Counted from the stretch's first letter, positions 9,005 to 15,598 are shown. The stretch is 64,000 nucleotides of DNA from an uncultured Myxococcales bacterium (GCA_903936705.1 CAIZWN010000035.1:124001-188000), one strand, 5' to 3'. Numbers and translations: made by a program. The notes: a model not told the origin generated them from the letters alone.

Positions 9005-10624
9005 ATGAAGTATTGCACTTTGCTGCTTGCGTTCATGGCAAGCCAGACGGTCCTGCTGGCCGGCTGTCACTCCCGCAAGACCGATGAAATCCCCCCCAAG
9101 CCTGTCGCCGCTGCCGAACCGGCAGTGGTGCCGGTCGCGGCCGAACTGTTCGTGATGTCCCGCTGCCCCTACGGCCTCATGGCCGAGGATGCACTGTTTC
9201 CGGCGCTGGACAAGCTTGGTGACGCCATCGACTTCCGCCTGCACTTCATCGGCGACGTGGACACGGACGGCAGCCTGATCACGATGCACGGCGAACCCGA
9301 ACTGCGGGCAAACCTGCTGCAGATCTGCGCGGCAAAACTGGCCCCAAAGGCTTTCCGCACGCTGATCGCCTGCATGAACCGGCAGCCGGAGGCGATTCCC
9401 GACAACTACCCTGATTGCGCCGTGAAGGCCGGAATTGACGCAGCGGCTGTGACAGCTTGTGCCGACGGCGACGAGGGCCGCGGGCTGCTGAAGGCATCGT
9501 TCGAGTATGCGGCGCAGAAGGGGATCCAGGGGTCTCCCTCGATGACCATCACAGGCAAGGAATTCGATGGCCCGCGGACCACTGAATCATTCCTGCGCGC
9601 CTTTTGCGGGTCATTTACCGGAACAAGGCCTGCGGCATGCGCTTCGATACCTGAGCCGGTCGAAGTGCCAGTGCTGGTCCTGACCGACGCCAGGTGCGAA
9701 CCTTGCAGCCGGGCAGTCGATATGGGCCTCAAGCAGTTGAAGGCGCTGTTTCCCGGGCTGAGGGAACGAGTGATCGAATACGCAACCGACGAGGGCAAGG
9801 CGCTGCACGGCACGTTGCGCGCTGCCGACCAGAAGTACCTGCCCGCATTCGTGTTCGGTGATGAGGTCTTGAAGGATGCATCCTATCCCCAGATCGAAAA
9901 GTACTTCGAGGACGCAGGCAAATATCACGTTCTGCTGGTGGAATCCGGCTTCGACCCGACTGCGGAAATTTGCGACAACAAGGTGGATGACGACTCCAAC
10001 GGAAAAGTCGATTGCGACGACCCGGGGTGCAAGTCCAGTTTGGTGTGCCGGCCCGAGCAGAAGCTTGGCCTGGACGTGTTCGTGATGAGCCAGTGCCCCT
10101 ATGGCATCGTCGCGCTGAACTCCATGAAGGAGGTCCTGGCGTCATTCGGCAAGCACATGAACTTCCGGGTCCACTTCCTGGTCGATGCCGGCGAGGAAGG
10201 GCAGATCGAGTCGCTGCATGGAGGTTCGGAAGTCGAGGAGGATCTGCGGCAGATTTGCGCCATTGCCAAGTACGGAAAGGGCAATCGCTGGCTGGACTAC
10301 ATCTGGTGCCGTAACAAGTCCCCCGAATCGAAGGACTGGAAGGCGTGCGCGACCGGCGCCATCAAGGCCTCCGTGATCGAGCAGTGCTCGACTGGCCCCG
10401 AGGGCCGGAAACTGCTGCTGCAGGACTCCATCATGGGACAGGAACTGGGAATCAGTGCCAGCCCAACGTGGCTGGTCAACAACCGCTTCCCCGCCAGCGC
10501 ACTCACCGCGGACGAGATCCGCGCTATTTTCTGCGCTCGCAATCCAGGAACCCCCGGCTGCGACAAGCCTCTTTCGAACGACGCTGGCGGAGCACAGCCG
10601 GGTGGCGGCTGCCAGGCTAACTGA
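9005..10624 (+). CDS. Lipoprotein with three thioredoxin-like domains and a calcium-type linker
   Basis: A 539-residue exported protein. The signal ends in LLAGC (lipidated Cys21). Domain 1 (about 45-205) opens with MSRCPYG (Cys54), domain 2 (about 225-315) has ARCEPCSRA (Cys231/Cys234, a CxxC pair), and domain 3 (about 357-515) repeats MSQCPYG (Cys364). Domains 1 and 3 look homologous to each other (LHFIGDVDTDG versus VHFLVDAGEEG; LLQICA versus LRQICA) and resemble DsbA/GILT-type thiol proteins, but their CPYG site lacks the second Cys. A segment at about 321-342 with DxDxNGxxD spacing and bracketing cysteines resembles calcium-binding repeats of myxobacterial surface proteins. GGAGGG lies five bases before the ATG. 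Role in periplasmic thiol exchange is inferred. Confidence 0.8.
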   Translation: MKYCTLLLAFMASQTVLLAGCHSRKTDEIPPKPVAAAEPAVVPVAAELFVMSRCPYGLMAEDALFPALDKLGDAIDFRLHFIGDVDTDGSLITMHGEPELRANLLQICAAKLAPKAFRTLIACMNRQPEAIPDNYPDCAVKAGIDAAAVTACADGDEGRGLLKASFEYAAQKGIQGSPSMTITGKEFDGPRTTESFLRAFCGSFTGTRPAACASIPEPVEVPVLVLTDARCEPCSRAVDMGLKQLKALFPGLRERVIEYATDEGKALHGTLRAADQKYLPAFVFGDEVLKDASYPQIEKYFEDAGKYHVLLVESGFDPTAEICDNKVDDDSNGKVDCDDPGCKSSLVCRPEQKLGLDVFVMSQCPYGIVALNSMKEVLASFGKHMNFRVHFLVDAGEEGQIESLHGGSEVEEDLRQICAIAKYGKGNRWLDYIWCRNKSPESKDWKACATGAIKASVIEQCSTGPEGRKLLLQDSIMGQELGISASPTWLVNNRFPASALTADEIRAIFCARNPGTPGCDKPLSNDAGGAQPGGGCQAN

Positions 10625-10678
10625 TCGGCGGGAATTCCTGCGCATCATCCTTCAGGTTTTTCATCGCCGGCACGTGCT

Positions 10679-11329
10679 ATGCTTGGCGCCATGATGACGT
10701 ATCTTCTGATCACTGTGGCCGGTCTGGCAGTTGTCCTGGCAGCGGAATGGCGTGGCATCCCAGGTGTCCAGTGGGTTGCAAAGCCTGTTGCGTCGCTGGG
10801 TTTCGTCGCCTTTGCAATGGCTTCGGGTGCGGTTGACTCGCTTTACGGACAATGGCTGCTGGCGGGACTTGTCCTGTCATTCGCCGGAGACGTTCTGCTG
10901 ATTCCCAAGAAGACCTCCATTGCGTTCATGCTGGGCCTTGCCGCGTTTCTTCTGGGGCACGTGGCATACGCCGCGGCATTCCTTGTCCGGGGGTTGCAGG
11001 ATGCCGCCTCGCTGATGGTAGCAGTGCCGCTGCTGGCATTGGCGGGCGGAATCCTCTGGTGGCTGTGGCCACGCCTTGATGCCAGGTTCAAGGTGGCGGT
11101 CCCCCTTTACGTGGCCGCAATAACCACAATGCTGACCTGCGCCTTCGCCACGACAATGCCCTCGGGCCGACCGGTCGCCCTGTGGCTGGGGGCATTGCTG
11201 TTCTACGTGTCGGACCTTTCCGTCGCCCGCAACCGCTTCGTTTCCCCCGGATTTTCAAACCGGGCCTGGGGTCTGCCAGCCTACTACGCCGGCCAGTTGC
11301 TGCTGGCCTCGACCGTCGCCGGGTATTGA
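10679..11329 (+). CDS. YhhN/TMEM86-family membrane protein (lysoplasmalogenase-like)
   Basis: About 216 residues with seven to eight hydrophobic helices. The second half of the family core is recognisable: LSFAGDVLLIPKK, where the Asp is a conserved family residue, FLLGHVAYAAAFL, and LLFYVSDLSVARNRF with a second conserved Asp before the last helix pair. TMEM86/YhhN proteins hydrolyse the vinyl ether bond of lysoplasmalogens; the substrate here is unknown. ATG 10679 gives the longest product; ATG 10691 or 10694 are equally possible, with no clear ribosome binding site at any of them. The TGA at 11327-11329 lies inside the -35 box of the following tRNA. Confidence 0.8.
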   Translation: MLGAMMTYLLITVAGLAVVLAAEWRGIPGVQWVAKPVASLGFVAFAMASGAVDSLYGQWLLAGLVLSFAGDVLLIPKKTSIAFMLGLAAFLLGHVAYAAAFLVRGLQDAASLMVAVPLLALAGGILWWLWPRLDARFKVAVPLYVAAITTMLTCAFATTMPSGRPVALWLGALLFYVSDLSVARNRFVSPGFSNRAWGLPAYYAGQLLLASTVAGY

Positions 11330-11354
11330 CAATCACCCACCATTCGAATAAAAA
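11326..11354 (+). promoter_or_regulatory. Putative sigma-70 promoter of tRNA-Thr
   Basis: TTGACA at 11326-11331 is a perfect -35 box, followed after 17 bases by TAAAAA at 11349-11354 as a -10 candidate. The -35 overlaps the stop codon of the upstream gene. Transcription would begin near 11361, about 24 bases before the tRNA. Confidence 0.6.
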
Positions 11355-11384
11355 TCGCCCGCTTTCGCGCTCTTTGCGTAGTGG

Positions 11385-11457
11385 GCCACCTTAGCTCAGT
11401 CGGCAGAGCACTTGATTCGTAATCAGGGGGTCCGGGGTTCGATTCCCCGAGGTGGCT
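11385..11457 (+). tRNA. tRNA-Thr (CGT anticodon, reads ACG)
   Basis: A complete 73-base cloverleaf. The acceptor stem is GCCACCT/AGGTGGC, the D stem GCTC/GAGC, the anticodon arm CTTGA-TTCGTAA-TCAGG with CGT at the decoding position, and the T arm CGGGG-TTCGATT-CCCCG. The discriminator is T and CCA is not encoded (TCTA follows). Its 3' part is repeated at 13781-13823, a pattern typical of tRNA genes used as integration sites. Confidence 0.95.
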
Positions 11458-11567
11458 CTATAGTTTCACGGACTTAGGCGTCGTATCCACAATCCCCACA
11501 CCAGCTTGCAGATGTAACTGGCCAACGCCATGCCTGTCTACCGCTCGTCGTTCTTCAGGTCGGGCAG
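11415..11567. repeat. Direct repeat, copy A (tRNA-Thr 3' half plus flank)
   Basis: This 153-base stretch matches 13781-13934 with about 24 differences including one single-base gap (hand alignment). It covers the last 43 bases of tRNA-Thr and about 110 bases downstream. In both copies the flank includes, on the minus strand, the end of a coding frame reading LPDL(K/Q)(N/D)DE(R/G) then stop (stop at 11538-11540 here). Confidence 0.85.
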
Positions 11568-11640
11568 ATCGTGCAACTCAGCCTCGATGGTCTCGACCGT
11601 GGGCGCGGTCAACTGAGCCCAAACCCCTACGCAGCGTGCA
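11538..11640 (-). pseudogene. Short 3' remnant of an unidentified gene beside tRNA-Thr
   Basis: On the minus strand an open frame ends WAQLTAPTVETIEAE, then LHDLPDLKNDER and a stop at 11538-11540. It has no start and runs back into the 3' end of the antitoxin gene, so it is only a tail. A closely related tail ends at 13905-13907 in copy B of the direct repeat. An integrase end would be expected at this position next to a tRNA, but 30 residues are too few to identify the family. Confidence 0.35.
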
Positions 11641-12082
11641 TCTTCAGGTAGTCGAGTGTCCCTGGCACGTCACGAACGATCTTCAGCAGCACGTCCATGG
11701 CACCATTCTGCGCGTTCCGGCCAGCTTCCCAACGCGAGACCGTGTTCGGTCCAAGTTGAAGTAAAGCAGCTAGTTGCGCCTGCGTAAGGTGTAGCCGCTG
11801 TCGCAAAGCACGAATCTCGTCCGCACTAAGAAGGGCGTGGGAGTGCCGGTACATTTCGACCGCTCGTTCCTGCAGGGTCTTGGACTCGTCGTAACGAAGC
11901 ACGACCTCGCCACAAGACGGGCAGGCAAGATGCGACACTTCGGGTACTACTACCTTCTCGCCGTTGACGACGAACGGGAGTTCGGTAGTCATGGCTTGCA
12001 TGGCGGTCCCACACGTCGGGCAAGCGTCTTCAGACAAGACGGCGGGCCGAGGTTCACTGTTGCTGGTGGCAGCTCGCTTCAT
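11627..12082 (-). CDS. MqsA-like antitoxin (YgiT zinc finger plus XRE helix-turn-helix)
   Basis: A 151-residue DNA-binding protein. The N-terminal half has two Cys pairs, CPTCG near residue 22 and CPSCG near residue 55, forming the YgiT/MqsA type zinc fold. The C-terminal half is an XRE helix-turn-helix (RLHLTQAQLAALLQLGPNTVSRWEAG). Such proteins neutralise a partner ribonuclease toxin and repress their own operon. It starts two bases after the toxin stop, with a strong GAGGAGGTG ribosome binding site inside the toxin's last codons, suggesting high antitoxin synthesis. The toxin gene comes first, as in E. coli mqsRA. Confidence 0.88.
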   Translation of the reverse strand: MKRAATSNSEPRPAVLSEDACPTCGTAMQAMTTELPFVVNGEKVVVPEVSHLACPSCGEVVLRYDESKTLQERAVEMYRHSHALLSADEIRALRQRLHLTQAQLAALLQLGPNTVSRWEAGRNAQNGAMDVLLKIVRDVPGTLDYLKMHAA

Positions 12083-12083
12083 T

Positions 12084-12392
12084 TCACACCTCCTCGTGGA
12101 ACGAAACCACGATGCAGTCGTTTCGTATGATCACCTTGACGTAGAGCAAGCCGAAAGCCGTCGTCGGCTTGAATACGTGCAACGCCTCCCCCGTGATCAG
12201 CGAGCAGATCCGGCTCTCCCAATCCTCGGCCTCCAGCCCTGACAGAATCTCCACGACATCATCAATGTCGGCAGAAGGTTCCAGCGAAGCCATCTCCTCC
12301 TGGGCCTTCATCGTGACCCGTACGGCCCGCCGACCAGCAAGGTCGCGTATCCGCCGAAGGGCGTTTCGGGCGTGGCGAGGGATGGGAGACAT
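12084..12392 (-). CDS. MqsR-like / DUF4258-like toxin
   Basis: About 102 residues from ATG 12392; in-frame ATG 12401 is a near alternative. Recognisable parts are VRVTMKAQEEMAS, the charged EILSGLEAEDWESR segment, and the C-terminal strand pair FGLLYVKVIIRNDCIVVSF, as in small toxins annotated MqsR-like or DUF4258 that sit before a YgiT-HTH antitoxin. MqsR itself cleaves mRNA at GCU; whether this one does is unknown. Two palindromes immediately upstream (12394-12426) probably bind the antitoxin. It lies in a gene-poor accessory segment next to tRNA-Thr. Confidence 0.78.
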   Translation of the reverse strand: MSPIPRHARNALRRIRDLAGRRAVRVTMKAQEEMASLEPSADIDDVVEILSGLEAEDWESRICSLITGEALHVFKPTTAFGLLYVKVIIRNDCIVVSFHEEV

Positions 12393-12393
12393 C

Positions 12394-12409
12394 TTCACCA
12401 TATGGTGAA
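12394..12409. promoter_or_regulatory. 16-base perfect palindrome, probable operator of the MqsRA-like pair
   Basis: TTCACCATATGGTGAA is a perfect inverted repeat directly in front of the toxin start at 12392, spanning the alternative ATG at 12401. Antitoxins with an HTH domain usually repress by binding such a site. Confidence 0.6.
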
Positions 12410-12426
12410 TGGTACGCAGGGTACCA
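12410..12426. promoter_or_regulatory. Second inverted repeat upstream of the toxin
   Basis: TGGTAC at 12410-12415 and GTACCA at 12421-12426 form a perfect 6-base inverted repeat with a 5-base spacer, adjoining the 16-base palindrome. It may be a second operator half or part of the promoter. Confidence 0.4.
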
Positions 12427-12433
12427 GGGCGCG

Positions 12434-12808
12434 TCAAGGCAGTTCACAAGTCCGGTCCGGAAGCGGGCCGGAGACGTGATAGGTCGATGGCGCTGATGCC
12501 GATGACAGCCCTGGCACCCGGTCGAGGACCGTGCAAAGGTGGAACCACGGCAATTTGGCAGCAGCCTGCTGCACAAATGGCTCGTCGGGCCACGCCTCGG
12601 CAAACGCCTTCATGTACCGCAGGTTGCTCGGTGAGAACCTTTTCATATCAGGAAACTCGTGGCGAAGGTCGCGTGACAGCCGGTCGATCACCCCGGCGCC
12701 CCAACCCTGCTGGGCCTGCCGAACAATGATGTCGAGACCGATGCCCCAGTACAGCAGCACGAGTTCGCGGTTGGCCGACAAGACCGCCCGCAGGAGTCTC
12801 TCTCGCGT
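12434..12808 (-). pseudogene. Truncated DUF1016 (YhcG-type) nuclease N-terminal domain
   Basis: Between about 12520 and 12805 the minus strand encodes a clear DUF1016 N-terminal domain: RAVLSANRELVLLYWGIGLDI, then QGWGAGVIDRLSRDLRHEFPD, FSPSNLRYMKAFAEAW and LPWFHLCTVLDRV. DUF1016 proteins continue into a PD-(D/E)XK nuclease domain; here the frame leaves the family after DRV and stops at 12434, so the nuclease half is gone. No good start codon precedes the domain. Upstream at 12805 it meets a fragment resembling the end of the XRE gene at 14282, indicating a recombination junction. It is probably non-functional. Confidence 0.7.
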
Positions 12809-12871
12809 CCCTGGTCCGGGTCCCTCGTTTTGGCCGAGATTCGGACGATGCTGCGTTGGCCGAATCCGGCG
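12805..12871. repeat. Fragment matching the 3' end of the XRE regulator gene
   Basis: Bases 12805-12871 match 14726-14792 at most positions. In the plus frame they read SLVRVPRFGRDSDDAALAESG, shortened here, beside SLVRVPRPDQDSDD in the intact regulator. This is a stranded gene piece, marking an old rearrangement between this spot and the regulator locus. Confidence 0.7.
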
Positions 12872-12977
12872 CAGGTGACCACGTTGGGCTGGACCGCGGG
12901 CCTGGGACGGCATAGAATTCCTGGGAAGTTCGTTCGCTGCTGCAGATTTACGGCGACTCGGCGGACGTGGAGGGGTC

Positions 12978-13229
12978 ATGACAACGACGAATCTTATGAG
13001 GGAGCTGAAGCGACTCCCGATGGACGAACGACTGGCCTTCGTGGAGGCCGCGGTCCACCTCGTGCGAGAGGAACTAGCGCCACGGCCCAGGTCGGCCAAG
13101 GCAGCGACACCGCGCTCCGCCAAACGACGTGATCTGGCCGCCGCCGCGAAGAAATTGTTGCCGGACTACGCTGGCGACCGGGAGCTAACCGCGTTCACGT
13201 CTCTGGACGCGGAGGACTTCAGTGCGTAG
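12978..13229 (+). CDS. Small antitoxin partner of MazF
   Basis: An 83-residue, mostly helical and charged protein (RELKRLPMDERLAFVEAAVH at 8-27, then a basic Lys/Arg/Ala-rich middle). No family is recognised with certainty. Its role is inferred from position: its stop lies inside the first codons of the MazF-like gene (8-base overlap), the usual arrangement of antitoxin before toxin. GGAGGGG sits three bases before the ATG. The acidic end (SLDAEDFSA) could fit the RNA-binding groove of a MazF dimer, as other antitoxin tails do; that is speculation. Confidence 0.72.
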   Translation: MTTTNLMRELKRLPMDERLAFVEAAVHLVREELAPRPRSAKAATPRSAKRRDLAAAAKKLLPDYAGDRELTAFTSLDAEDFSA

Positions 13230-13566
13230 GGGCGAGATCTGGCAGATCAACCTGGACCCCACGGTCGGGTCGGAGATCAAGAAAACCCGGCCCGCGATCA
13301 TCGTCAGCGACGACGCCATCGGACTCCTCCCCTTGAAGGTCGTGGTCCCGGTGACGGAGTGGAAGGAACGCTACGCTGTCGCGCCGTGGATGGTGAAACT
13401 GCAGCCTGAGCCCAGCACGGGCCTGACAAAACCGTCGGCGGCCGACGCCTTCCAGGTGCGGGCGGTCTCCCACGAGCGGTTCGTCCGGCGCCTTGGGACG
13501 GTCTCTGATGCGGTGATGGATTCCGTGGCCGCGGCCCTCGCTTGCGTCCTCGCCATCGATCACTGA
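13222..13566 (+). CDS. mazF: MazF/PemK-family endoribonuclease toxin
   Basis: 114 residues of the MazF fold. The N-terminal block RRGEIWQINLDPTVGSEIKK followed by TRPAIIVSDD is diagnostic, including the Arg and Thr residues around the active site. Middle strands LKVVVPVTEWKE and the C-terminal VRAVSHERFVRRLG complete the family pattern. It would cleave single-stranded mRNA at a short motif; specificity is unknown. GTG 13222 is supported by GGAGGA at 13211-13216, five bases upstream and inside the antitoxin gene. Translation is therefore coupled to the antitoxin. Confidence 0.92.
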   Translation: MRRGEIWQINLDPTVGSEIKKTRPAIIVSDDAIGLLPLKVVVPVTEWKERYAVAPWMVKLQPEPSTGLTKPSAADAFQVRAVSHERFVRRLGTVSDAVMDSVAAALACVLAIDH

Positions 13567-14219
13567 ATCCAGTCGAATCCCTCGCGTCCCACCTCCACCT
13601 CGATGCCCGACCGTGCCGCACAAGCTCCAGGGCTCATGTCGGCGAAACCGACCCTAGTCGTGTGGCAACCACTTGAATCTAATGAATCCGACATCTTCCG
13701 TCGATATGTTGCCACAACCCTTTCGCTGATTGGCGAGATACCATAGTAACTACGGAATGTTACACACTTTGAACTTCTCAATTCGTAATCAGGGTGTCCG
13801 GGGTTCGATTCCCCGAGGGGGCTCTATAGTTTCAATTACTTGGGCGTCGCATCCACAATCACCCACACCCGCTTGCAAATTTCGCTGGCCAACACAGCTT
13901 GCGTCTACCCCTCGTCGTCCTGCAGGTCGGGCAGGCGAGATCGGAATCCGGATGCGGCAACGTTTGCGGGAAGTTCGAGACTGCCTTCCCCTGTCGCGCA
14001 TGCAGGCCCCGAGCGAGAGATCCGGTAGATGTCCACCCAGTCCACCTATATTTTCAGTGACATTTATACTGACATCCCCAGTCACTGCAACGTCGTTATG
14101 TGACACGAAAACCGACGGCTGGAACGGATGCAGAACCCTGGTCCCCAGACGGATTCCGACTAGCCACCGTCGTTAGCCACTACAGTGCCGAGGTCTGGTT
14201 CGAGGCGTGGCCTGGACCC
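13567..14219. other. Gene-poor stretch with inverted repeat and tRNA/flank duplication
   Basis: No convincing gene is seen in about 650 bases. It holds a perfect 9-base inverted repeat (TGTGGCAAC 13661-13669 and GTTGCCACA 13708-13716), then copy B of the tRNA-Thr repeat at 13781-13934. The remainder is unassigned. Open frames here cross the tRNA fragment and look fortuitous. Confidence 0.6.
13781..13934. repeat. Direct repeat, copy B (broken tRNA-Thr plus flank)
   Basis: Matches 11415-11567 at about 130 of 154 positions. Bases 13781-13823 repeat the 3' half of tRNA-Thr from the anticodon loop onward; the 5' half is absent, so no tRNA can form. The acceptor strand carries a T-to-G change. The flank again contains a coding tail ending at 13905-13907. 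Likely the far boundary of an insertion at the tRNA. Confidence 0.85.
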
Positions 14220-14248
14220 TTGACGAAAAGTATCACGGTTGATACCTT
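14220..14248 (+). promoter_or_regulatory. Putative promoter of the XRE regulator
   Basis: TTGACG at 14220-14225 and TACCTT at 14243-14248 are separated by 17 bases. The operator palindrome at 14230-14245 lies in the spacer, so a bound repressor would block polymerase. Confidence 0.4.
14230..14245. promoter_or_regulatory. Operator-like palindrome GTATCA-N4-TGATAC
   Basis: A perfect 6-4-6 inverted repeat about 37 bases before the regulator start. The spacing suits an XRE dimer, suggesting autoregulation. Confidence 0.6.
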
Positions 14249-14281
14249 GCCTGTGTAGACTTGGAAACTGGGGGAACAAAA

Positions 14282-14863
14282 TTGTCGAGCAAGAACCAAA
14301 TTTTGGACACTGGCGGAGACCTGCTTGCCGGGCTTATGGCGGTCGGAAGCCTCGTCGGGAACCTTGTCCAATTGGCGGACCACAAGCAACTCGGCAGGGA
14401 ACGCGAAGTGTTGCGGACGAGCCTCCAGGAGGCCGCCCGCATCATCCGAGGTCTTGAACAAAAGGTCAGGTCAGGGAAACCATCGGGCGTTATTGCCCAC
14501 CGTGGGCGCGTCCAGGTTCGTGCCGTGGCGGAACCGACCGTTGCGGCGGCGTGGGCCATCGGCCAGGCCGTCCGAGCTGCCCGCCTGAAAGTTGGCCTCA
14601 CCCAGGAAGAACTGGGTGATCGCACCGGGATGGCCCGGCCAAATGTCGCCCGGATCGAGAGCGGGCGACATGCGCCGTCAACAGACACCCTTATCCGAAT
14701 CGCGACCGCCCTAGGGGTATCGCTGGCGTCCCTGGTCCGGGTCCCTCGTCCTGACCAGGATTCGGACGATGTTGCGTTGGCCGAGTCTGGCGTGGACGAA
14801 TGGAACGATGACCCCCATTGCGTCCCCGGCTTTCACCGGTTGATGGACAACTGCGTTCGCTAG
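14282..14863 (+). CDS. XRE-family regulator with hydrophobic N-terminus and coiled coil
   Basis: About 193 residues. The DNA-binding domain at roughly 98-155 is a textbook XRE helix-turn-helix (LKVGLTQEELGDRTGMARPN, then IESGRHAPSTDTLIRIATAL). Before it are a weakly hydrophobic stretch (LLAGLMAVGSLVGNLVQLAD) and a charged helix likely to form a coiled coil (REREVLRTSLQEAARIIRGL). TTG 14282 is favoured because GGGGGA precedes it by six bases; TTG 14261 is the alternative. A palindrome upstream suggests self-repression. A broken copy of its last codons lies at 12805-12871. No obvious partner gene follows on the same strand, so its targets are unknown. Confidence 0.8.
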   Translation: MSSKNQILDTGGDLLAGLMAVGSLVGNLVQLADHKQLGREREVLRTSLQEAARIIRGLEQKVRSGKPSGVIAHRGRVQVRAVAEPTVAAAWAIGQAVRAARLKVGLTQEELGDRTGMARPNVARIESGRHAPSTDTLIRIATALGVSLASLVRVPRPDQDSDDVALAESGVDEWNDDPHCVPGFHRLMDNCVR

Positions 14864-14902
14864 GGGGCATCAGGTTCGGAATTTCCCAGGATAAGGTCGT
14901 GG

Positions 14903-14957
14903 GAGCCAGGATTTCGACGGCCAGGGCATCAGGTTCAACCCCCCTGATACCTGGCTC
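14903..14957. terminator. Nested inverted repeats between convergent genes
   Basis: GAGCCAGG (14903-14910) pairs with CCTGGCTC (14950-14957), and inside it ATCAGG (14928-14933) pairs with CCTGAT (14943-14948). It lies between the ends of the XRE gene and the convergent DUF5615 gene. There is no T-run, so a terminator role is only plausible. Confidence 0.35.
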
Positions 14958-14999
14958 ACGATGGCGCTTTGTGGTTGATGTGTCTTACACTCAAGCGAC

Positions 15000-15371
15000 C
15001 TACGGAAGGCGCAGTGGCAGCACGCGAACCCTGGTTCGACGCGGGTCAATAGTCAGCAATGCTCCCTCATCAAGTTCGCCTGCCAGTTGACGCAAGGCTT
15101 CGATTACCTGCAGCGAAATCGCTTCGGGGCGCACGTCGGCCGCCCGGATCTGAACTACCGAAGGCTTGTGCCAACCGGTAGCTGCCAGAATGGCACCGAA
15201 ATCCAGGTCGTGCGTCAGAACGACCATCCCGAATGTCTTGGCATGCGCCATCAACACCTGGTCAGATGCGTTGAGCACCCCGAGCATCGACCAGTGTGCG
15301 GCCTCGAAGCCGGCGGCGGACAAGACATCGACCCAGCGTGGGGAAAGGTTCATGTCAATCAGCAGTTTCAT
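15000..15371 (-). CDS. DUF5615 PIN-like protein (probable toxin)
   Basis: 123 residues of the DUF5615/Mut7-C-like PIN fold. The start MKLLIDMNLSPRWVDVL carries the first conserved Asp, HWSMLGVLNASDQVLMAHA the second acidic block, and VVLTHDLDFGAILA the third, as expected for a metal-dependent nuclease site. It overlaps the upstream DUF433 gene by four bases (ATGA at 15368-15371). DUF433-DUF5615 pairs are a recurring toxin-antitoxin-like arrangement; RNase activity is assumed from the fold. Confidence 0.88.
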   Translation of the reverse strand: MKLLIDMNLSPRWVDVLSAAGFEAAHWSMLGVLNASDQVLMAHAKTFGMVVLTHDLDFGAILAATGWHKPSVVQIRAADVRPEAISLQVIEALRQLAGELDEGALLTIDPRRTRVRVLPLRLP

Positions 15372-15598
15372 GCGCCAGCCAATATGACTTCACGTTCCTC
15401 AGCCAGCCATGCGGCGTAACGCAGAGCCTGAAGGACGTCCTCACGTTCCAGGTAAGGGTACTCGGCCAGAAGATCCTCGATGCTCTGGCCTGCGCCGATC
15501 TGGCCCACAATCAACCCTACTGTAACCCGCAGGCCCCGGATGCAAGCCCGCCCACCCATCACTTCGGCGGCTACGGTAATGCGGTCCAACTGACCCAT
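15368..15598 (-). CDS. DUF433 antitoxin-like protein
   Basis: 76 residues from ATG 15598, which GGGAGG precedes. The sequence MGGRACIRGLRVTVGLIVGQ followed by SIEDLLAEYPYLEREDVLQAL is the DUF433 signature, a winged helix-like domain thought to bind DNA. It directly precedes and overlaps the DUF5615 gene, so it is the probable antitoxin and autoregulator of that pair. A longer frame upstream to 15733 contains no family sequence and is rejected as the start. Confidence 0.88.
   Translation of the reverse strand: MGQLDRITVAAEVMGGRACIRGLRVTVGLIVGQIGAGQSIEDLLAEYPYLEREDVLQALRYAAWLAEEREVILAGA

Noticed and set aside
13781-13823. Second tRNA-Thr gene
   Set aside because: Only the 3' half from the anticodon loop is present; no acceptor 5' strand or D arm exists upstream.
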